The notes below the pieces were generated by a model that made no database searches, had not been told where the DNA came from, and worked only from the letters and a program-made list of their open reading frames with translations. From Cladophialophora immunda (lineage: Eukaryota > Ascomycota > Eurotiomycetes > Chaetothyriales > Herpotrichiellaceae), in the NCBI RefSeq assembly GCF_000835495.1, contig NW_015622541.1, positions 4,340,001 to 4,404,000 on the forward strand: a stretch of 64,000 nt of DNA, read 5' to 3'. Position numbers and translations under genes: made by a program. Positions 10,654 through 22,235 of this stretch are shown here, one piece after another. Every line of letters starts with the position of its first letter. The stretch's first letter is position 1.

Positions 10654-11995
10654 TTAGGCCGTCTGGACGTAGTTGTAGGAGCCGCAGTTGCCGTTTGAAA
10701 GGAAATACTCTGTGTCGGCCGGGAAGGAGCTCGAGTACTCGGCGCCGAAGCTATTCTCGCCTTCGGTAGTGCAGGCTCCGGCGCCGCCACTGGCAACGAA
10801 GTTGAAGCACTGTTCGCCAGCGTCGAAAGCCCCGTTGAATGCTGCGGCTGCGCACGCCGGGTTTGTGATGCACGAAACACAGCAGTCGTAGGTAGTTAGG
10901 TCTTCCGTGGTGGTGAGACCGGTCGACGCGCCGGGGTACACTGCGTCGTAGACGGCGTAGCCGTTGACCGTGCCCACTAGGTTGGGCGTTGCGCAGGCGG
11001 CGTAGATGATTGTCGAGGTAGATGCTGTGGTGACGACGGTGGTTGTGCTGGTTGTCGTTGTAGAGGGTGTAGTAGTGCTGAAGGCAGTGATTATGGTAGA
11101 GGTTGAGGTCGTCACCGTCGTGGTGTAGTTGGCGCTTGAAGGGGTGATGGTTGCTGTTGTAGTCGCCGTCGAGGTTGAGGTGATGGTCGTCGTAGTTGTT
11201 GCTGTCGTCAAAGTTGCCGAAACCGTCGTGTGCGCTGTTACCGTTGTGACAATGGGGGAAAAGATCTCCACAAGCTCCTGGCACTCCACCGCCGTGGGGT
11301 ATTGCGCGCATGTGTCCCATACTGGCTTGCCTCCGCTTGAAGGCTGGTGTGGTGAGGGTGCTTTGCATTGAGTCGATGGCTTCTGCCCTGGCAAGGTATA
11401 CGACGACCTCCTCGAATGAGCCTGCTTCCATTTCACTGCCCGCTTGCGCTTCTCAGCCGAGCCAGGGAGTGTGCTGATAACTGGGAGGAAACCAGCGGAA
11501 GTTGGCACAGTGGACGTCAGGGTGGTTGTGGTTGTGGAAGTGCTAGTCTGAATCTCCGTTGCCGTGGATGTTGGCGCAGTAATAGTGCTGGTAGTAGTGG
11601 TGGAGGAGATAAGTGTCAGTGTCGTGGTGAACGTCTGACGAAATCAGTCATGGAGCATTGATTTGTTACAGAAGCTGGTCCTAGAGACTTACACTGGTGG
11701 GTGTGGCAGCCGTAGTGACGGAGGTGCTGGTGGTGGTAGTACTCGTGGTCGAGGTGACTGTGACTGTGGACGGAGTTACCGTGACAGTGGGTGTTATACT
11801 GGAGGTGACATGGACTGGAATGGTAACGGTTCTCGCGTGGGTGGCGGTGGTCACCGATCGCACGTAACTTGGTTGTCTGATGGTTGAACAATGTTCGATG
11901 GTCAGTGTCTCAGACCCAGACAACGGTGTGTAGGGGCCGAGGGCAGCAGCGAACAATGGCCACAACGCCAGGAGCGAGACGCTGGGAGCCTTCAT
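10654..11995 (-). CDS. Secreted Ser/Thr-rich surface protein with C-terminal Cys-rich PAN/apple-like domain
   Basis: Two exons, 11693-11995 and 10654-11634, encode 427 residues. Residues 1-19 form a signal peptide (MKAPSVSLLALWPLFAAALG). Two long Thr/Ser/Val stretches (about residues 45-135 and 205-300) should be heavily O-mannosylated. Between them a basic Pro/Ser-containing segment has a KRKRAVK cluster that could be a processing site. The last ~120 residues carry spaced cysteines (YDCCVSC, NPACAAAAFNGAFDAGEQC, GNCGSY) in the pattern of fungal PAN/apple-like modules, which bind carbohydrate or protein. There is no GPI tail, so it is probably released or wall-bound. TACTCCGTA lies about 230 bp upstream of its start. 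Confidence 0.8.
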
Positions 11996-13294
11996 GGCGA
12001 CTTAACCGATTATAGAGTGAAAAGGTCAAACGAGGGACATGAACGTTGAAAGGGCAAAGAGCGACAGGAGGAAAACGAATGGCCAAAGGCACCGGACTGA
12101 GAACGAGGACTAGGACGAGGGTGAGAATGGGGATTAAGGAATGCAAGAGTCTGCACCGGGTACTCCATACTTCATATATATATCGTGACAAGCACTCCGT
12201 AGACGCGCAAAATAGGAGTCCTGGTACTCCGTAGTTCATCCCCCTGCTCTGACTTACATGGCGTCGACTGAGCGCTCCGAACTGCTCGGACACGGATATA
12301 AAATAGTTAAATAGTGGGCGCCCGAATTGTTTGAGATGGCCGAAAATTAAAGGTCGAAGGGTGTTGTGACGCTGAATCGGCCTTTTTGGGGATGGATTAA
12401 TCTCGCATCAACCATCAACTTTACCTAAATGAGCCAAACTCTTCAGTGCTTGGTTAGAAGCTTGTTTCCAGCCGCATCGCCCTTCCGCTAAAAGAGGACC
12501 CGTGGTCTCGATACGTCTTAGACATCTGTAGTGAGGGATGTGCTTAGCTCCTGCGGATGATGTTGTGACTCGTCTAATACCGACCGTAGAAGGGTAAGAA
12601 AAGAAGGTTCCCCGATGGCTAGCTTTGTTAGCAAGGTTGCTCAAAGTCAACACGCGGCGGCAACGTGACCGTCCAAAAGAGAAAGAGAAAAGTCCTTTGA
12701 TGCCTTGGACAAAGGAAACAAATCAGTGCTATGCCACTACGCACAGGAACATTTGCTTCCCATCCAGGTGAACTGACGCGACGTCATACCCACCAGGGGC
12801 GTTCCTAGCAAGGAGTAGTTTGTGGATTCAGGGGAAGGAGGAGGAAGACTGTTCGGCTTAGGTAGAATATGGAGGAAGCGCCCAGGTAGAAGGGGAGCTG
12901 AAAGGAGAGCTGAAGGGGAAGTGGTATTAACGGCTGGTCAGGACTCAGGAGCGGAAGATGGACGACTAATTAGGTGATTTGTGGGGTTTCCCAAAAGCGG
13001 CACCGCTGGGGTCAGGCGCACGTGAGCTCCGAGTAAGTCTCCCTCTTCCTTCCGAGCCAAGATGAGTCAGGCTCCGCACACGTGACCGACTCTCATCCGA
13101 TGAGCACGGCTGAAATGCGGGGTGAATTCCGTCCATCGGAAAGCAGACAATATACTACATAAACAGCCAGCAGACCTACACTCATTGCTGACTTATGTAC
13201 GCTACCTCTTTATTTTCTCCCCGTTGTTTACAGAACACCCGTGTAGCTCATCTCCTCTTCTCTTTCTTGAAAAGACACGGCAGCAGCGGTCACC
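11996..13294. promoter_or_regulatory. Divergent intergenic region upstream of the secreted protein and the Dabb gene
   Basis: This 1.3-kb stretch lies between two divergent starts. It holds a TACTCCGTA copy at 12225-12233 and near copies at about 12160 and 12193 (TACTCCATA, CACTCCGTA). Two CACGTGA sites (about 13019 and 13079) are E-box-like candidates for bHLH factors. No gene is seen. Confidence 0.45.
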
Positions 13295-13735
13295 ATGTCA
13301 TCCAAATACGTCAAGAGGGTCACCCTCTTCAAGGTGCCCAAGGAGGAAGACATTGATGCCATTCTCGCAGAGTACCAGGTCATGCGAAGCACCGCACAGA
13401 AGGTAAGCTTTACACTCACTCCTATCCTTCCTACGTCTTCGTCTGTACGTCCAGTCCAGCGAGACGCCAAACCGGATTGGTTCTGACCCTGCGCCCAAAC
13501 GCCTGTCTAGGATGGACAACCGTACATCGTCTCCAACGAGGCCAATCGGGTAATCAACTCGTCGGAAGAGCGAAGTCAGGGGTACACCGTGATTGCAGTC
13601 ACGACCTTCAGGTCACGGGAAGACGTCGACTACTACGACAAAGGGTGCGCCGCGCACAAGAAGCTGAGGGAGTTCATCACCCCCAGACGGACCGGGTTTG
13701 CTACGATGCACTACGAGAGCGATCTTGGATCTTGA
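13295..13735 (+). CDS. Stress-responsive A/B barrel (Dabb) domain protein
   Basis: Two exons, 13295-13402 and 13511-13735, joined in phase 0, encode 110 residues, the size of a single Dabb ferredoxin-like domain. It begins MSSKYVKRVTLFKVPKEED, with the family's opening strand (V-R-V-TLFK) and the later block TVIAVTTFRSREDVDYYDKGCAAHKKLREF, here covering residues about 57-90 in a strand-helix layout. The related fungal proteins are small dimers; functions range from stress-induced proteins of unknown activity to cyclases in polyketide pathways. There is no biosynthetic cluster beside it, so an uncharacterised housekeeping or stress role is more likely. It is convergent with the ankyrin gene. 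Confidence 0.88.
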
Positions 13736-14386
13736 AGGTCGCCCAAAGGTCGAGTAAAATATATCCAGGGCACAATACAACGAGATTTATTCTTCGACTT
13801 CCCTCGTCTATATTACCGTCCGCCTCCAACGGGTGTGATGGATGTCTTAGCACACCTACCCTAACTTCTCTCCTCAACGGTCCTGCTGTATGCCCAACTT
13901 ATACATCTGCAGACGGCATCCTGCTCATAGATCGGAAGTACAAGAGGCCCAACAGGTACAAAGACCACACGCGCCCATCTAACATAGCATGGGTCATACG
14001 GCTGTTCTTTCGCATTCTCAACGCGGAGTCCTCACAGTGGAAGTTGCCCCCTCCCTTCCAATGAGCGTAGTTAGGCGGCTGTGGCTTTCCCCTGCGACAC
14101 CGCAGAAATCCATCATCTCAGAAACCCCCCTTGGTCTGAATCTCCGTGCCGCTTCGACCTATTGTGGTCGCGAGGACTATTTGGTTCTAGTTATGTAGGA
14201 GCGTTTGACAACTAGACCGACCGCTTGCCGATTCTCCGTCCTCATAGACACGTCGACGCGACCGCAACTGGGCCGTCTTTCACATAAAAGAACCAATACA
14301 TCAACGACGGCCAGTCTGGATATGATAAGGCCACCCAATCAAAGTGAGAATATTCCAGGCCAGCCAAGACTGCATCTTGCCATTCT
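13736..14386. other. Convergent intergenic region
   Basis: This 651-bp stretch holds the two 3' UTRs of convergent genes. I see nothing else in it. Confidence 0.45.
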
Positions 14387-17350
14387 TCAAGTGTCGTCGT
14401 AAGTGTCGTAGTATTCGGATGACGAGTCCGAGGCACTTTCAACATCGGACTCTTCCTCCACAATTTCCCTGATCGGTGTTGCGCCTGGCAATAGCTCGAC
14501 GTGCCTATCAGAGCCGTCAGCCTCGATGTCCTCACTCCAGAGACTTTCGTCACTTTCTCCCGAGTTCTCGGCGTGAGAGAACCCGGCGTCGTCGGTGGCA
14601 TCGTCGTCGGCGCAGCTATTTAGAACAATGTCATCCCCTCCATAGAGATCATCAGTTTCTGACTCTGGCACGTCTTCCGCGCGTATATTTGGCGTGCCAG
14701 GGTGACAACTTGATGTTGCCTCGGGGCCGGGACAGAGCAAGCCCTCTCCTCCAAAGGGACATGACCCATCTGGTGAGGTGCTCTGTGGACACCAAATAGG
14801 CGGATCATGGTAGTACGGACAGGCATCTTCTCGGCCTTTCCACAACTGTTTTAAATTTTGTCGCTTGTATGACCAATTCCCGGCGTCCGGGACAAGATCT
14901 TCCGGCAGTCGATGGTAACCATGGCGCATCTGGCGTATGTCATACCCACACTCCGAGAGTGCTGCATCCCATTTGTCGCCTAAGCAAGAGTCCTTTTCTC
15001 TCGGAGGAATTCTGTAAGCATAGTCGGGTATAGAAACGCCATACTCGTCCACGTTGTGGATGTCTGCACCACTTCGAATCAACAGGACGACACATTCGCG
15101 GGTTTTATCAATGAACCCCACACCGCTGGATGATTCGAGCACGAGCTGAAGACAGTTTCTCCCATGTCTGTCTCGAGCGCTGATGTCGACGCCTTTTGCG
15201 AGAAGAGTACTGATCGTGGCTACTGGGTCGTGCAACCGGGAATAATTAGAGGCCAGAGAAAGTAACATTGTGCGGCCTTCAATGTCCCTGGTTTCAAAAT
15301 CAAAAAATGGTATTGGGTTGTTCAGTACTAGCGCAAGTCCTCTCTGCAATGGATGAGTTTAATGCGTATATCTCCCGAAGAGGCGAAGTTGCTTACGCCG
15401 TCAAGAGTCATATTGAATCGGACGTTTAGATCGTCTACCTCGTCATAGACCGAAGAGTAAGGATCTGCTCCAGCATCCAGAAGAAGACGAATGTGCTTTC
15501 GATCAAATTCGGATAGATTTAACCCATTAAGTGCCCAACGCAATGGCGACCCGAAGCTGGGAAATTTAGCAGTCCGCTTACGTGGTTCTTATGATCTTCC
15601 ATTCATGGGACAACTTACCAACGATACTGCGAGAGAGGATCCTGCGCAATTTCGTCTACGTCTGCCCCGTTCCGAATGAGAAATCTGACCATGTCGTTGT
15701 ATCCCTCTGGAAAATAACTCCTAAGTATGTACTTTAAGGCATTAGCATCCTACACGCGTGAGTTCATTCTCTAAATTCGCTTACATGTAAGAGAGGAGTT
15801 CCCCTGTCATCCCTATCTCTCAGAGTCCCTCTCCACGCGCAAGGAGCCTTTGGAGTCCTTCGACGTCTCCGTCGCACACGATATCAAAAATAGCAGAATC
15901 TCTGGGTAGAATTCTGCCGATGGAAATCACAGGATTCAAGGAAGAAAACCCACTGCCCGATCGGAGTTGCCGCAGATAAGCAACAAGAACAGCTGGTGAT
16001 TCAACATCCTCGATAGATGCCTTGACAGTGGCGAAAAATTCTTCCTCACATGGATCTGTGGCAAGCCGTCCTTGTCTGGATGGATTGCAGAATTTGTGGA
16101 AGGCTCTTTTGCTGACAGTGATGGTGGTCTTGCAGCCTGGCAGTAGGAGCTCGACGCTGTGGCGTGTCTGGACGATTTTCCCACAATTGCTTGTCGTGAA
16201 CCGTTTGGCTTTGATTTAGTTGGTTATCTGATCAGAATTGCAGAACAGCAGAGAGAGACTACTCACGACCTTGATTTACGCCTACAGCGGCAGACGCTGA
16301 AATAAGCCCACGCATCCGTTTCATGTCCCGGCGTGTAACCGCTGCGTCTTGCTCTCCCTCTGCCTTCCTTTTCTTTGCCGAATTAAGGGTTTCACTTCCC
16401 TCGAGCTTCAGCAGTGCGGACAGAAAACATTCCAGATCCTCGATGATGGTTTCTGCTTCTTCGTACAGCATTGTGCTCGGGTCCCGCGATCCCAGTTTGC
16501 ATAATCTGGCAAGGCACTCCATTGGTTCCGGATGTCCCCCAATGGGCTCGCTGGAGTGAGCAGACATTGGCCTGTCATCCTGTGGCAGAGCTCGGCGGTG
16601 TTGGGGAAGAGCAAACCGAGTCGGGCTTCCCGAGACTCGGGCTTGAAGCGCCTCCAGCAGAGTAGATATGTTCTGCAACTGTGCAGTCGTCGCACCTGAG
16701 GTCTGGCCGATGGTTTGGTTGACGTTCGCGACCGTGCTCCGGACCACCTCTTCCACCGAAACTTTGATGTCCTGCACATTTTGATTGAGAGATGAGACCT
16801 GTAAGGTTCCCGCAGACAAGGTCTCTCGGATTTGGTGGATCTGAGATCTGCAATCCAGCGTAGCATCACTGTGATGTCGTAAACGGTCACTCCATGCGCT
16901 CGATCCACATCCCACAGTCGTAGTAACTCACCTTTGCAGAAGATTGAGTTGGAATTGCAGCACGCTACAGTGATGATTCAACTTGTGCCACATGGCAGTG
17001 AGTGGCTTCTCTGCCAAAGTTGCTCTGACCCGCTTCCATGCCTGTTGAAGTTTCGGGACCGTAGGATCATATTGTACCTTGTTGAGATCTTTCTTGAAGC
17101 TCGCTATGTCTTGCGTACAAACCTCAAGCAAATTCCTGACATTCTGTAGGTCGACGTTGGGCTCCGCTAACGCTCTGCAGTCGCGGAGCTGCGTCAAGAT
17201 GTTCTGCAAGTTTCCCACGGCGGAAACAAGCGATGCCGTCTCTCGTGTCGCGTGTCGGAGGCCAGAGAGCACATTGTACAAGGACTTTGTTCCTTCCAGA
17301 GCAATCCCTACGAAGGCCAGCACACTTGCGCCAGCATTCAGGGGCTCCAT
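14387..17350 (-). CDS. STAND-related protein: Helo-like N-terminal domain plus ankyrin repeats, with an apparent frameshift
   Basis: Six exons fit: 16932-17350, 16267-16847, 15785-16208, 15619-15749, 15397-15556, 14387-15343 (about 890 residues if intact). Residues 1-140 start MEPLNAGASVLAFVGIALEG and match the fungal N-terminal domain of STAND proteins (Helo-like), a helical bundle related to membrane-acting cell-death executors. A coiled-coil region and basic KKRKAEGE stretch follow, then ankyrin-type units (LIRNGADVDE, LLLDAGADPYS, LLAKGVDISARDRHGRN, LIRSGADIHNVDEYG) and an acidic tail. Two problems: exon 3 needs one extra base near 15822-15832, otherwise TGA 15820-15822 stops it; and the intron after exon 3 (15750-15784) is only 35 nt. 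It is either a recent pseudogene, a sequence error, or spliced differently. No NACHT domain is encoded. Confidence 0.65.
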
Positions 17351-18488
17351 GGCAAACACCAAAGCCGGATGGAATCAACTAGGCAAGAAGAACAACCACG
17401 GCGCAGGACAAAAGAGAACAGGGAAGAAGACAAGTTTTTGGAATTTGGAGGTAGGGTTGGGCTGGCAACATGGCGAGGACTAGGCTGCTTCTTGGTGCCA
17501 GTCGACTTTGCTTGGGGCGTTGAGGCTGAGGCGCAGTAGCTTGCAGGATGCCAGGGTGGAAGGTTGTTGACGCCTTGCAAATGCGTTGGTCTTGCAGTGT
17601 GACATGCGGCCATCGACTAAGCCTTGCTAACCAACCCAATGGACGACCGCCAAACATTTGCTGTCTTTTTGATAGGTGCTATTTGACATCCTTGGTACAG
17701 GAATGCCGACATGTGCCTACCCACGCAATGGAGTTGCTGGCGTTGAGATTGGCTATGCACGTATATTGTAAGGCTGTCTAGTAGTCATTTCCTTCACTCT
17801 CGAAGCTAAGCTACAAAGCTCTCTGCAGCCAGCTTCGTGAACCAGCCCCTGGCCTGTCTTCACCACAGGCGGATTGGAGATGAGAATCAGCCGAAACCCC
17901 TCTTATCCAACATCGTCTGCCACAGCCGCTCCAAAATTTGCTTGGGTCTCGTAATACGAGATGGCGAGGCTTTTCTGGTCTCCAACTTGTTTTGCAGAGG
18001 TGTTATGAACCGGCAGACTCAGGGACCCACGCCTGCTTCTTGTGCTAGAATACTCTTCCCAAAAGAGGGAAGCTGATCGACCACAGGCTTGAGAACGAGG
18101 GTCATGCGCTTCTAAGACGTAGATAGACATGGCTTCTTCTCGAGGACGGAGCTGGAGCATGGTATGTGTCACCACTGTGCATTCATGCATGGGCTTCAAC
18201 CTGATTCGCCGGCAGAGCAGTCGTCCACCAACTAGAAGACATGACCGTCTCATAGGTTTCCAAAGGACCGATCCGTGGCTGAAGCCGAGGAGTGGAGTGA
18301 ATCGGCATAGCCCATTACCTCGTGCCTCGTCAAGGACACGGCACCACGGTTCCGTTGATCGAGCATCCTCCGACGGTGCTGGCCATGGTCGTCCACAAAC
18401 GATCAAATCCGATGAGGAGAGAGGCCTGACAAAGCCCACGTACCTCAGGCTTTCGAAGCAACAACATTCCATAATGGCAGGTAGCTTT
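17351..18488. other. Intergenic region without a supported gene
   Basis: This 1.14-kb stretch contains the ankyrin-gene promoter and the TCD 3' side. Long overlapping frames near 17900-18750 on both strands show no family resemblance and look like chance openings. Confidence 0.45.
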
Positions 18489-20036
18489 CTACCTGTACCT
18501 CTCGTATGCTCTCTCTTCATCCAGGCGCTTTTTGACTTGCGAAAGGATGCTGTTGTCATACAGGGCTTCTGGGTCCATGTCCCCCTTCAAGACCAACTTC
18601 TCGTGCTTCTGCGCCTCCTCTTTCGTCACAAGCACCAGGTCTGTCAGAGGCAGTTTGATCATCTTCTGTCCTTCTTTCTCATACTCAGGGTCGACTTTGA
18701 ATCCTTCCGCGGGCTTCCGCCATCTGATCAGAGCGAGTCTTGTGCTTAAGCCACTGATGACGCTTTTGCCACGGAAGACTTCTTCGATAAGATAAGCAAC
18801 ATCGTCTCGGCTCACTGGTATCCGGAGACCAACAGCGTCTTGCCCGTTGGTTGACCGGACAAGTCGTTCCTCAAGACCCAGCAAAGCTGACAGGATGGCG
18901 TCGTACATCTTCTCCCTGCCTTTCTCGCCTGTTCGGTAGTCCATCGGATATCCAGCAATACTGCAAATGACGTGGTTGGCCACTGTATAACCGAAAATGG
19001 CTGGCATCGTCCCAAGGACAGGCAAGATCCTGACCCGGAATTCAGGAAGCACACCCAGCTTGTCGACCTGGCCTCTTTGGACTTCTTCGTCCGCTATGGG
19101 GAGCAATTCAGCCTTACCCTCGCCAGGTTTCTCCGTCGAGAAGACCACGGGAATGCCACTGTTGATGCCCATGACCCGTAGCCGCCGCCTCGTTGCCTTC
19201 GATAAAGGGTCCTCAACGCTGGTCGAGATATCACCCACCTGTATCCTGGTGGGATCACTCTTGCAACCCGCGCCCATGGCACTGATAACTTGAATGCCTC
19301 TTATCGCACAATATTTCAGCAGTTCCACCTTGGTGTCGATATTGTCAATCGCATCGACCACCCAATCCACCTCTTTGTCTTCCTCGCCTTCCCGTAACTC
19401 AAAGTCCCATTTCCCCAGCAGGCCCTCAATCGACCGCGACCCCAGCAGCTCATTCCGCTCGTCGATCCGGACCCACGGACAGATCTGCTCCAGCCTTTTC
19501 CTGACACAATTCACTTTTGGCGTTCCCACATCCGCCAGCGTCGCAAGGGCGTGCCGGTTGAGACTGCTCAGCGTGACCTGGTCGAAGTCCACAACCCGGA
19601 TGCGAGAAACACCGCTCCTGGCCAGCGCAGCGACACAGTGGCTTCCCACCCCGCCCAATCCCACGACAATCACATATGCACCCCTCAGTTTCGCGAGGCC
19701 TTCATCTTTCAGAAACACCCTGTTCCGGGCCAGCTGCTCGAGTATCAACTCTTCATCGTAGTCTCCCTTCCTGGCCCTCGCCGCTATCTGCGCGGCACGC
19801 GTGTCTTCCTTGTTTGTGATCGTGGGCCGACTGGCGCCCCCGTACTCCGTGAGCTGCAGGGCTCGGTGCTCGCGCGAGATCTCGGGAATGGATGCTTTAA
19901 GCTCTTCGGTTGCCCGGCGGCGGTGGACTGCGGTCGCGGTGAAGATCACTGTGGTGGCCGCGACTGCGCCTAGTGTCGCAGCGAGGCCGATCTGGAAGGC
20001 TGTCGTGGAGGTATGCCTTTGAAGCCATTGCGACAT
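18489..20036 (-). CDS. TCD1: tRNA threonylcarbamoyladenosine dehydratase (ct6A cyclase), TcdA/Tcd1-Tcd2 family
   Basis: A single exon of 515 residues. Residues about 12-38 form a membrane anchor (GLAATLGAVAATTVIF) followed by a basic patch; yeast Tcd1/Tcd2 sit on the mitochondrial outer membrane. Residues about 120-150 hold the E1-like nucleotide-binding motif VVGLGGVGSHCVAALARSG and the acidic VVDFD, and DAIDNIDTK and SAMGAGCKSDPTRI are also characteristic of TcdA. The enzyme uses ATP to dehydrate t6A37 of ANN-decoding tRNAs to cyclic ct6A, which improves decoding. The C-terminal ~150 residues are the eukaryote-specific extension. Yeast has two paralogues; which one this corresponds to cannot be told, so the symbol is approximate. 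It is divergent from ISY1. Confidence 0.93.
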   Translation of the reverse strand: MSQWLQRHTSTTAFQIGLAATLGAVAATTVIFTATAVHRRRATEELKASIPEISREHRALQLTEYGGASRPTITNKEDTRAAQIAARARKGDYDEELILEQLARNRVFLKDEGLAKLRGAYVIVVGLGGVGSHCVAALARSGVSRIRVVDFDQVTLSSLNRHALATLADVGTPKVNCVRKRLEQICPWVRIDERNELLGSRSIEGLLGKWDFELREGEEDKEVDWVVDAIDNIDTKVELLKYCAIRGIQVISAMGAGCKSDPTRIQVGDISTSVEDPLSKATRRRLRVMGINSGIPVVFSTEKPGEGKAELLPIADEEVQRGQVDKLGVLPEFRVRILPVLGTMPAIFGYTVANHVICSIAGYPMDYRTGEKGREKMYDAILSALLGLEERLVRSTNGQDAVGLRIPVSRDDVAYLIEEVFRGKSVISGLSTRLALIRWRKPAEGFKVDPEYEKEGQKMIKLPLTDLVLVTKEEAQKHEKLVLKGDMDPEALYDNSILSQVKKRLDEERAYERYR

Positions 20037-20567
20037 TGTGGGAGAGGTAGATAGATATCACAGATATTTATCACGAGTATTTGTTGTGATGAGCTAGGCG
20101 GCTGGATAGCGACATTACAGCATTTCTAGAAGAATAAGTTATGCCAAATCGCAATACATTACAAAAAAACGCTCGATATCTATGTCTTCGGACCTAGATC
20201 TGCGGATAGAGGGCTCGAGGGTGGCTGGCGTGAGAGATGTTAACAAAAGTCCTCGAAAATGTTTCCCCCCACAAATTTTTCCCAATCACGCATCTCCGCA
20301 TCGATTTCCGCAAGTCTTCGTGGACCTTTCATGATCCACTCAATCTCTACCAGTTTTGCCAACTCAACCAAGTCCCTCTGCCCTGCCAGGCCGCGTCTGC
20401 CACGACTTTATTCCTCTGGAGTACACGAGCCTCCCCACAAATCACAAGCGCCCAAGTCTACGACTAGACCCTGCGCGCTTCAGCGCATTCCTCGCTGGTG
20501 CCTCCGACTCTGCAACCTCTGTTCGACAGCAAACCTCCACAAACGCAGCTGATTCACCACCGCAGCC
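20037..20567. promoter_or_regulatory. Divergent promoter between TCD and ISY1
   Basis: These 531 bp separate two divergent start codons. The left part is AT-rich (about 20050-20170). No specific motif was identified. Confidence 0.45.
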
Positions 20568-21326
20568 ATGGCGCGCAACTCTGAAAAGGCGCAGTCCATG
20601 CTCTTCCGGTTCCGCGCCGCGCAGGCCGCCGAATCTGGTCTCCTTCCCTCCGCCAGCCTGCGCCGGCCCAAGGCACCCTCCACGGTAGAAACGGTCCCCC
20701 TGTGTGAAAAGTGGCGCGGGCAAATCCTCAAAGAAATCTCGCGCAAGGTGACAAAGATCCAAGACGAGTCGCTGTCGGACTTTCAGATCCGGGATCTCAA
20801 CGATGAGATCAACAAGCTGATGAAGGAGAAGTGGGGATGGGAACGGCGCATACGGGAGCTCGGGGGACCGAATTACATGCGGGGCGGAGGCACGGTCTTT
20901 GACGACCAAGGCCGAGAGGTGCCCGGTGGAGGCAAAGGTTATAGGTACTTTGGGAGGGCGAAGGAGTTGCCCGGTGTCAAGGAGATGTTTGAGCGCGCGG
21001 CCAAGAAGCGAGTCCGCGGCGACGAGGAGGAAGACGCCGCCAAAAAGCCGCAGCTGGACATCAATCGGAGGCACCTCGACGCCCGGTATTTCGGTTTCGG
21101 ACCGGACGAGGAAAACGGGACGCTGTTGAAGTATGAAAGGAGGAAAGAAAAGGAGGCTGTCGAGAGGGTCGCGAAGTTGGCTGGCGCGGAAGACGAGGAC
21201 CCAGATTGGGAACCCTTACCTGGCGACGCCGGCGATGGTGTGCGATGGCGTCTGCCCACGTTGGAAGAAGTTCAGGAAGAGTTGGTCGATCGAAGACGCA
21301 GGCAATTGCTCGACAGGCTTGGTTGA
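20568..21326 (+). CDS. ISY1: Isy1 pre-mRNA splicing factor
   Basis: A single exon of 252 residues. It starts MARNSEKAQSMLFRFRAAQA, the nearly invariant Isy1 N-terminus that threads into the spliceosome core. RRPKAPSTVETVPLCEKWR, LSDFQIRDLNDEINKL and the block WERRIRELGGPNY are further family hallmarks. Isy1 belongs to the Prp19-associated (NTC) complex and acts around the branching step, promoting the change between the two catalytic steps. The C-terminal part (DPDWEPLPGDAGDG) is the acidic fungal extension. No intron is needed, unlike many neighbours. Confidence 0.96.
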   Translation: MARNSEKAQSMLFRFRAAQAAESGLLPSASLRRPKAPSTVETVPLCEKWRGQILKEISRKVTKIQDESLSDFQIRDLNDEINKLMKEKWGWERRIRELGGPNYMRGGGTVFDDQGREVPGGGKGYRYFGRAKELPGVKEMFERAAKKRVRGDEEEDAAKKPQLDINRRHLDARYFGFGPDEENGTLLKYERRKEKEAVERVAKLAGAEDEDPDWEPLPGDAGDGVRWRLPTLEEVQEELVDRRRRQLLDRLG

Positions 21327-21686
21327 CATTCTGAGAAGTCTTCGATTACACTTTGGAAGCCACGTCTTGCGACACTGGACTGTTGAGTTCGTGGCATGAC
21401 CACAGATCCTTGGGCTTAGGGACCTCGAGCACGAATGAATTACACTTTCGGATTGGTATTTTACCATACTGGAAGTCTCCTCTACCTCATTCTTTGTCGC
21501 AAGAAACTCAGCCAGTATGTTTCCCCTCGACAAGAACCGCTGTCCGACCCATGGAGATGGGTTGGACATGATGGACAAAACTCCCGCAGCCGTGTTGGAT
21601 TCTTCTGGGAGACCGCATGGATTGAACAAACAACAAAGCACACACGTTGGTCCAACAGGTCATCTACCCTTGTGGCCTCGAATTGG
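21327..21686. other. Convergent intergenic region
   Basis: This 360-bp stretch lies between the convergent ISY1 and secreted-protein genes. I see nothing in it. Confidence 0.45.
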
Positions 21687-22235
21687 TCAGCAATAGATGT
21701 GCTGAAAAGACACATCTCCTGTCCCGGTATTCCTCTTCACCCCAATGTTCACCTCTGAACTGTAAAACACATTATCCTTCTCCGACACAAGTTCCATGTT
21801 TGCCGGGATCAACTGAGTCCCGCTACTGCCAGCATTTATTGAGGAATCGGCTTCGGTGTTGAAGACGATCTTGACGTCTCGGGTTCCTGTACCGGAGGTG
21901 CTGAAGCCGGTGCAAGCAAAGATGACGTCTACGTCCTTGTTCCCTTTTGGACCACCGATGTAATCGAGGACGTTTCTGCAGAAGGTGCTGAGGTAGAATG
22001 GGTCCGGTGCGCTCTGAACATTGATGTTGGCCTCATAGATCCCACCACAAACCGGATTGACTATGTCAGGATCGATGTCGAGGGACATGGTGTCTGAACT
22101 GGCAGTGGCGTTTCGCGGGACAAAAGTCTGCGGCCAGCGATGATTCGAGCTGCGATTCTTCGACCGACGAGGTACCGACACTGCGCTGGTGAAGTCGAGT
22201 AAGGCCAACAAAAGCATGAGGAGGAAGAGCCGCAT
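21687..22235 (-). CDS. Small secreted protein of unknown function
   Basis: A single exon of 182 residues from the ATG at 22235. The frame is open further upstream, but this start directly precedes a strong signal peptide (MRLFLLMLLLALLDFTSA) and is preferred. The mature part begins with a basic segment (VPRRSKNRSSNHR), which might be trimmed by a dibasic protease. It continues as a ~120-residue domain with four cysteines (PVCGG, TFCRN, FACTG and the terminal C), likely two disulfides. One N-glycosylation site (NAT) is visible. I do not recognise the family; it could be an effector-like or wall-associated protein. Confidence 0.7.
   Translation of the reverse strand: MRLFLLMLLLALLDFTSAVSVPRRSKNRSSNHRWPQTFVPRNATASSDTMSLDIDPDIVNPVCGGIYEANINVQSAPDPFYLSTFCRNVLDYIGGPKGNKDVDVIFACTGFSTSGTGTRDVKIVFNTEADSSINAGSSGTQLIPANMELVSEKDNVFYSSEVNIGVKRNTGTGDVSFQHIYC

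Noticed and set aside
17903..18749. Overlapping open frames of 218 and 206 codons on opposite strands
   Set aside because: No family resemblance, they overlap the TCD 3' end and each other, and composition is not protein-like.
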